DNA from: Streptomyces albireticuli
GTDB lineage: Bacteria > Actinomycetota > Actinomycetes > Streptomycetales > Streptomycetaceae
Direction of reading: 5' to 3'
Assembly (NCBI RefSeq): GCF_002192455.1
Contig: NZ_CP021744.1
Coordinates: forward strand, 1,674,001-1,738,000
DNA length: 64,000 nt
The position numbers were made by a program, and so were the translations under genes. The notes beneath the pieces are model-generated. The model did not search any database and was not told the DNA's origin. It worked only from the letters and a program-made list of their open reading frames with translations. The number at the start of each line of letters is the position of its first letter. The stretch's first letter is position 1. Of the stretch, positions 61,293 through 64,000 are shown piece after piece.

Positions 61293-62402
61293 TTACTTCA
61301 GTCCGGCCTTGTCGCACTGCGCCTTGTACTTCGCGGTGCAGATCTCGTCCAGGTTGAAGAAGCCCTCCTTGCCGACGTACTGGCCGATGTCGGCCTTGGT
61401 GAGGGCGAAGGGGGTGACGATGATGGCGGGGACCTTCTTGGCGGTGCCGCTGTCGACGGTGGACTTGGCGACGCCGTCGAGGGTCTTGCCCCGGGCGAGG
61501 GCGACGGCCATCTCGGCCGCGGCGTCCGCCTCGGGCTTGTAGGGCTTGTAGACGCTCATGAACTGCTCGTCGGAGAGGATCCGCTGGACGGCCGAGAGCT
61601 CGGCGTCCTGGCCGGTGACCGGCGGGAGCTTGTCGAAGCCGGCGCTCTTGAGGGCGGTGATGATGCCGCCGGCCATGCCGTCGTTGGCGGAGTACACGCC
61701 GACGATCTTGTCCTTGCCCAGCGAGGAGAGGGCGCCCTTCATGTTCTCGTTGGCGTTCTCCGGCTTCCACTCCTTGGTGTCGTACTCCTTGCCGATCTTC
61801 ACCTTGCCGTCGAGGACGGAGTGGGCGCCGTCCTTGTACATCTTGGCGTTGGGGTCGGTGACGGAGCCGTTCATCATGACGATCTCGCCCTTGGCGGCGT
61901 CGTCGCCCAGCTCCTTGAGCAGCGACTCACCCTGGATCTTGCCGACGCGCTCGTTGTCGACGGAGGTGTACGCCTTGATCGGGCCCTCGGCCAGCCGGTC
62001 GTACGCGACGACGGGGATGCCCTTGTCGTTCGCCTTCTTCACCGAGCTCGCTATCGACTTGGCGTCCACCGCGTCGACGATCAGCGCGTCGACCTTCTTG
62101 GTGATCATCGTGTCGACCTGCTGCTGCTGGACGGAGGCGTCCTGCTTGGCGTTCTCGTAGAGGACCGTGGTGTCCGAGCCCGCCAATTCCTTGATCTTCT
62201 TTTCGATCAGCGGCTTGTCGAAGCGCTCATAACGCGCGGTCTGGTTCTCCGGCAGAAGGAGGCCGATGGTCAGCGCGGCCTTTCCTTCCTTCTTGCCACC
62301 GCCGCCGTTGCCGGCTTCCTTGGCTTTCCCGCAGGCGGCGAGACCGGCGGCCATGGAAACGGCCGCCACGGCCACGGCGGCACGACGCAGATGCGTGTTC
62401 AC
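61293..62402 (-). CDS. xylF: Sugar-binding lipoprotein of the xylFGH transporter
   Basis: 369 aa. Signal peptide with lipobox LAACGK, then a periplasmic-binding-protein type I fold: LTIGLLLPENQTARYERFDKPL, VDALIVDAVDAKSI, GIPVVAYDRLAEG, VYSANDGMAGGIITALKSAG. Closest in pattern to XylF. The start is GTG 62402 with GGGAGG upstream; the frame runs to 62459 but that is leader. Confidence 0.9.
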   Translation of the reverse strand: MNTHLRRAAVAVAAVSMAAGLAACGKAKEAGNGGGGKKEGKAALTIGLLLPENQTARYERFDKPLIEKKIKELAGSDTTVLYENAKQDASVQQQQVDTMITKKVDALIVDAVDAKSIASSVKKANDKGIPVVAYDRLAEGPIKAYTSVDNERVGKIQGESLLKELGDDAAKGEIVMMNGSVTDPNAKMYKDGAHSVLDGKVKIGKEYDTKEWKPENANENMKGALSSLGKDKIVGVYSANDGMAGGIITALKSAGFDKLPPVTGQDAELSAVQRILSDEQFMSVYKPYKPEADAAAEMAVALARGKTLDGVAKSTVDSGTAKKVPAIIVTPFALTKADIGQYVGKEGFFNLDEICTAKYKAQCDKAGLK

Positions 62403-62494
62403 TTGCAGATACCTCCCTGACGAGGCCGCGTCGTTGCGGCCGAGGTGGCTGGAAGTCAACTCGGCCGCCAGAGGAGCGTCAAGAAGTAAATCCT

Positions 62495-62523
62495 TAACGA
62501 GATGGCAACGATGCCATTCGTTA
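62495..62523. promoter_or_regulatory. 29-bp near-perfect palindrome upstream of xylF
   Basis: TAACGA-G-ATGGCA-ACGA-TGCCAT-TCGTTA: inner 6-bp arms (62502-62507, 62512-62517) and outer 6-bp arms (62495-62500, 62518-62523), with one extra base on the left. It lies between the 3' end of the ROK gene and the xylF start, 93 bp upstream of the latter. TTGACG on the minus strand (62477-62482) may be the -35 of xylF. Best candidate for the ROK regulator's operator. Confidence 0.6.
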
Positions 62524-62596
62524 TCTGCGTGAACTCAAGATGCGGCCGCGCCGCGCCGCGAGGGCCCCTGGAAAGGCGGAAAGGGGCGGCCGGGAC

Positions 62597-63802
62597 TCAG
62601 GCGGGAACGGGCGCGACGGCCGGGGGCAGCTGGTCCAGAAGACTGGAATCGCCCATCTCGCTGAGGACGAGCGCGAGGGCGCCCAGCACCTCCGCGCGGC
62701 CGCCGAGCGCGCCGGGCACGACCTCCAACTGCCGGGCGGCGCTGGGGATCGCGTAGCGCGAGACGGATTCGCGGATGGGCGCGAGGACGAGCTCGCCGGA
62801 CTCCGCGAGATCGCCGCCGAGGACGATCCGGCGGGGGTTGAGGAGGTTGCAGAGGTTGGCGACACCGCTGCCGATGTGCCGGCCGACGTCGCCGATCACG
62901 CGCCGGCAGCCCGGGTCGCCGTCCTGCGCGAGCTGCACCATGCGCGCCACGGTCAGATCCGTGCCGTGGGCCGAATGGAGCAGGGGCAGCACGTACCGGG
63001 CGGCGGTGAAGGTCTCCAGGCAGCCGCGGTTGCCGCAGCGGCAGACGGGCCCGGACTCGTCGAGGGTGATGTGCCCGATCTCCCCGGCGGTGCCGCCGGG
63101 ACCGCGATAGATCTGCCCGTTGATGACGAGCCCCGCACCGACGCCACTCGCGACCTTGATGTAGGCGAGGTCGGCGGCACCCCGCCCGGCACCCCAGACC
63201 AGCTCGCCGAGGGCCCCGAGGTTGGCGTCGTTGTCGACGTGGACGGGCACGCTGAGCCGGGCGGCGAGGTCGTCGCGGGGGTTGGTGCCGGCCCAGCCCG
63301 GGAGAATCGACGTGGAGCCCAGCGTGCCGGTCTCCACGTCGATGGGCCCGGGCACCCCGAGCCCCACCCCGACGATCTTCGCCGAATCGATCCCGGCCTC
63401 CGAGATCAGCCGCCTGACCAGCCGCTCCGCCCGATCCAGCCCCTGCGCGGCGGAGGCGTCCACGTCCAGCGGCTCGGCGTCCTCGGCCAGCACCCGGTGG
63501 GCGAGGTTCCCGATGGCCACCCGAAGGTGTGTATGCCCGAAGTCGACACCGACGACGATCCCGGCGTCCCCGGACAACGAGACACTCCGCGCCCGCCGCC
63601 CCCCGGAGGACGTGGGCGTGACCTCGACGGTCCCGCCGTCCTTCAGCTCCCGCACGATGTTGGAGACCGTGGCGGCCGACAGCCCCGTGGTCCGGGCGAT
63701 CTCCGCCTGGGTCAGCGACCCCGCCATGCGCACCGCGCGCACGACCCGCTCCAGGTTGGCCCGGTGCAGCGACGACTGCGACCCCGGAGTCTCCACGCCC
63801 AT
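62597..63802 (-). CDS. rok7B7: ROK-family transcriptional regulator (Rok7B7-like)
   Basis: 401 aa. N-terminal winged helix (SLTQAEIARTTGLSAATVSNIV), then a ROK kinase-like domain: IVVGVDFGHTHLRVAIG, GPGGTAGEIGHITL, and the zinc site VCRCGNRGCLETF. In Streptomyces the Rok7B7 gene stands directly upstream of xylFGH and affects carbon catabolite control and antibiotic production; the same order is seen here. I use ATG 63802; GTG 63796 is an alternative. Confidence 0.88.
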   Translation of the reverse strand: MGVETPGSQSSLHRANLERVVRAVRMAGSLTQAEIARTTGLSAATVSNIVRELKDGGTVEVTPTSSGGRRARSVSLSGDAGIVVGVDFGHTHLRVAIGNLAHRVLAEDAEPLDVDASAAQGLDRAERLVRRLISEAGIDSAKIVGVGLGVPGPIDVETGTLGSTSILPGWAGTNPRDDLAARLSVPVHVDNDANLGALGELVWGAGRGAADLAYIKVASGVGAGLVINGQIYRGPGGTAGEIGHITLDESGPVCRCGNRGCLETFTAARYVLPLLHSAHGTDLTVARMVQLAQDGDPGCRRVIGDVGRHIGSGVANLCNLLNPRRIVLGGDLAESGELVLAPIRESVSRYAIPSAARQLEVVPGALGGRAEVLGALALVLSEMGDSSLLDQLPPAVAPVPA

Positions 63803-64000
63803 CCACTCCCACCTAGCCGGACACGGCACGCCGACCGTCCCCGCAACCGGACCACGGCTCTGGGGCCCGGCCATCCGTACAACATATGAACTCTAAGCTG
63901 AGCCGTCGGGGGGAGCCGACGTCAAGGGCTTGAAGCACATCGGGGGCAGCATAGGGAAGATAACCGGATGCCCCTGCCCCACCGAGGCGGGGCCCTTGGC
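63803..64000. other. Upstream region of the ROK gene, to window edge
   Basis: About 200 bp. AT-rich ACAACATATGAACTCTAAGC at about 63877 is a likely promoter region for the ROK gene. A short hairpin GTCGGGGGGAGCCGAC occurs at about 63904. No gene is supported. Confidence 0.4.

Noticed and set aside
62540..63889. 449-aa plus-strand frame opposite the ROK gene
   Set aside because: Antisense shadow; low-complexity composition, while the minus strand shows ROK motifs.
63887..63934. Short plus-strand reading frame MNSKLSRRGEP...
   Set aside because: Only 15 codons, no ribosome site, and it lies in the probable promoter of the ROK gene.
1..64000. tRNA, rRNA, CRISPR array, prophage or IS element
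   Set aside because: No intergenic stretch shows a cloverleaf, regularly spaced repeats with spacers, transposase motifs or terminal inverted repeats flanked by target duplications.

Overview
The window is very GC-rich, with GC-biased third codon positions, frequent GTG/TTG starts, tightly overlapping stop/start codons and many short gaps. Gene content points to a Streptomyces chromosome: a Rok7B7-type ROK regulator beside xylFGH and dxs, hemE next to a DUF3000 gene, an unlinked murC-msrB pair, and treY/treZ. From memory, the order dxs / amino-acid permease / fadAB / rnd / response regulator / DUF3000 / hemE / hemQ / hemG resembles the SCO60xx region of S. coelicolor. I could not check this by alignment. 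I see no rRNA, tRNA, CRISPR array, phage or insertion sequence.

Layout. 1-6456: the 3' part of treY and complete treZ (trehalose from maltodextrins), split by a divergent LysR regulator / dihydrolipoamide-dehydrogenase-like flavoprotein pair. 6589-15897: a small hypothetical protein, murC-msrB, a two-component system divergent from a MacB/FtsX-type ABC exporter, a pyrimidine reductase-family gene and zapE. 16080-24833: two lipoprotein NodB-type deacetylases, an unlisted 57-aa double-CxxC protein, an ABC ATPase/permease pair, a PTH2-domain protein, a bifunctional penicillin-binding protein whose transpeptidase Ser-x-x-Lys motif is destroyed, a divergent BlaI/MecI-type repressor, and a NERD protein. 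24963-32277: a CoA-disulfide-reductase-like flavoprotein and the pcaF-pcaH-pcaG-pobA aromatic operon, divergent from a double-length IclR regulator. 32320-41475: haem genes hemG, hemQ and hemE, a secreted tripeptidyl aminopeptidase, a TIGR04222 membrane protein, DUF3000, a LuxR-type response regulator and RNase D. 41893-45239: the fadA-fadB beta-oxidation operon.

45376-51809 holds a compact poly-gamma-glutamate module: a 779-aa membrane protein made of two TM-sensor-TM-HAMP units with no output domain, then pgsB, pgsC and an NlpC/P60 hydrolase. No pgsA/capA gene is present, and an unrecognised lipoprotein lies divergently upstream. This is the most unusual system in the window. 51937-63802: a possible beta-propeller protein, a small PIN/NYN-like protein, a GT39-like membrane glycosyltransferase, a cationic amino-acid permease, dxs, and xylFGH downstream of the ROK regulator gene, with a 29-bp near-perfect palindrome upstream of xylF.

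Non-coding signals are informative. Long GC-rich inverted repeats sharing a CCCCGCCCCTTCCCG-like core act as probable terminators after several genes. About ten genes have a TANNNT-like -10 box only 6-8 nt before the start codon, suggesting leaderless transcripts. Candidate operators are visible upstream of the LysR/lpd, pcaF/pcaR, fadA, blaI-like, deacetylase and xylF genes. All functional calls come from reading motifs; no database search was run.
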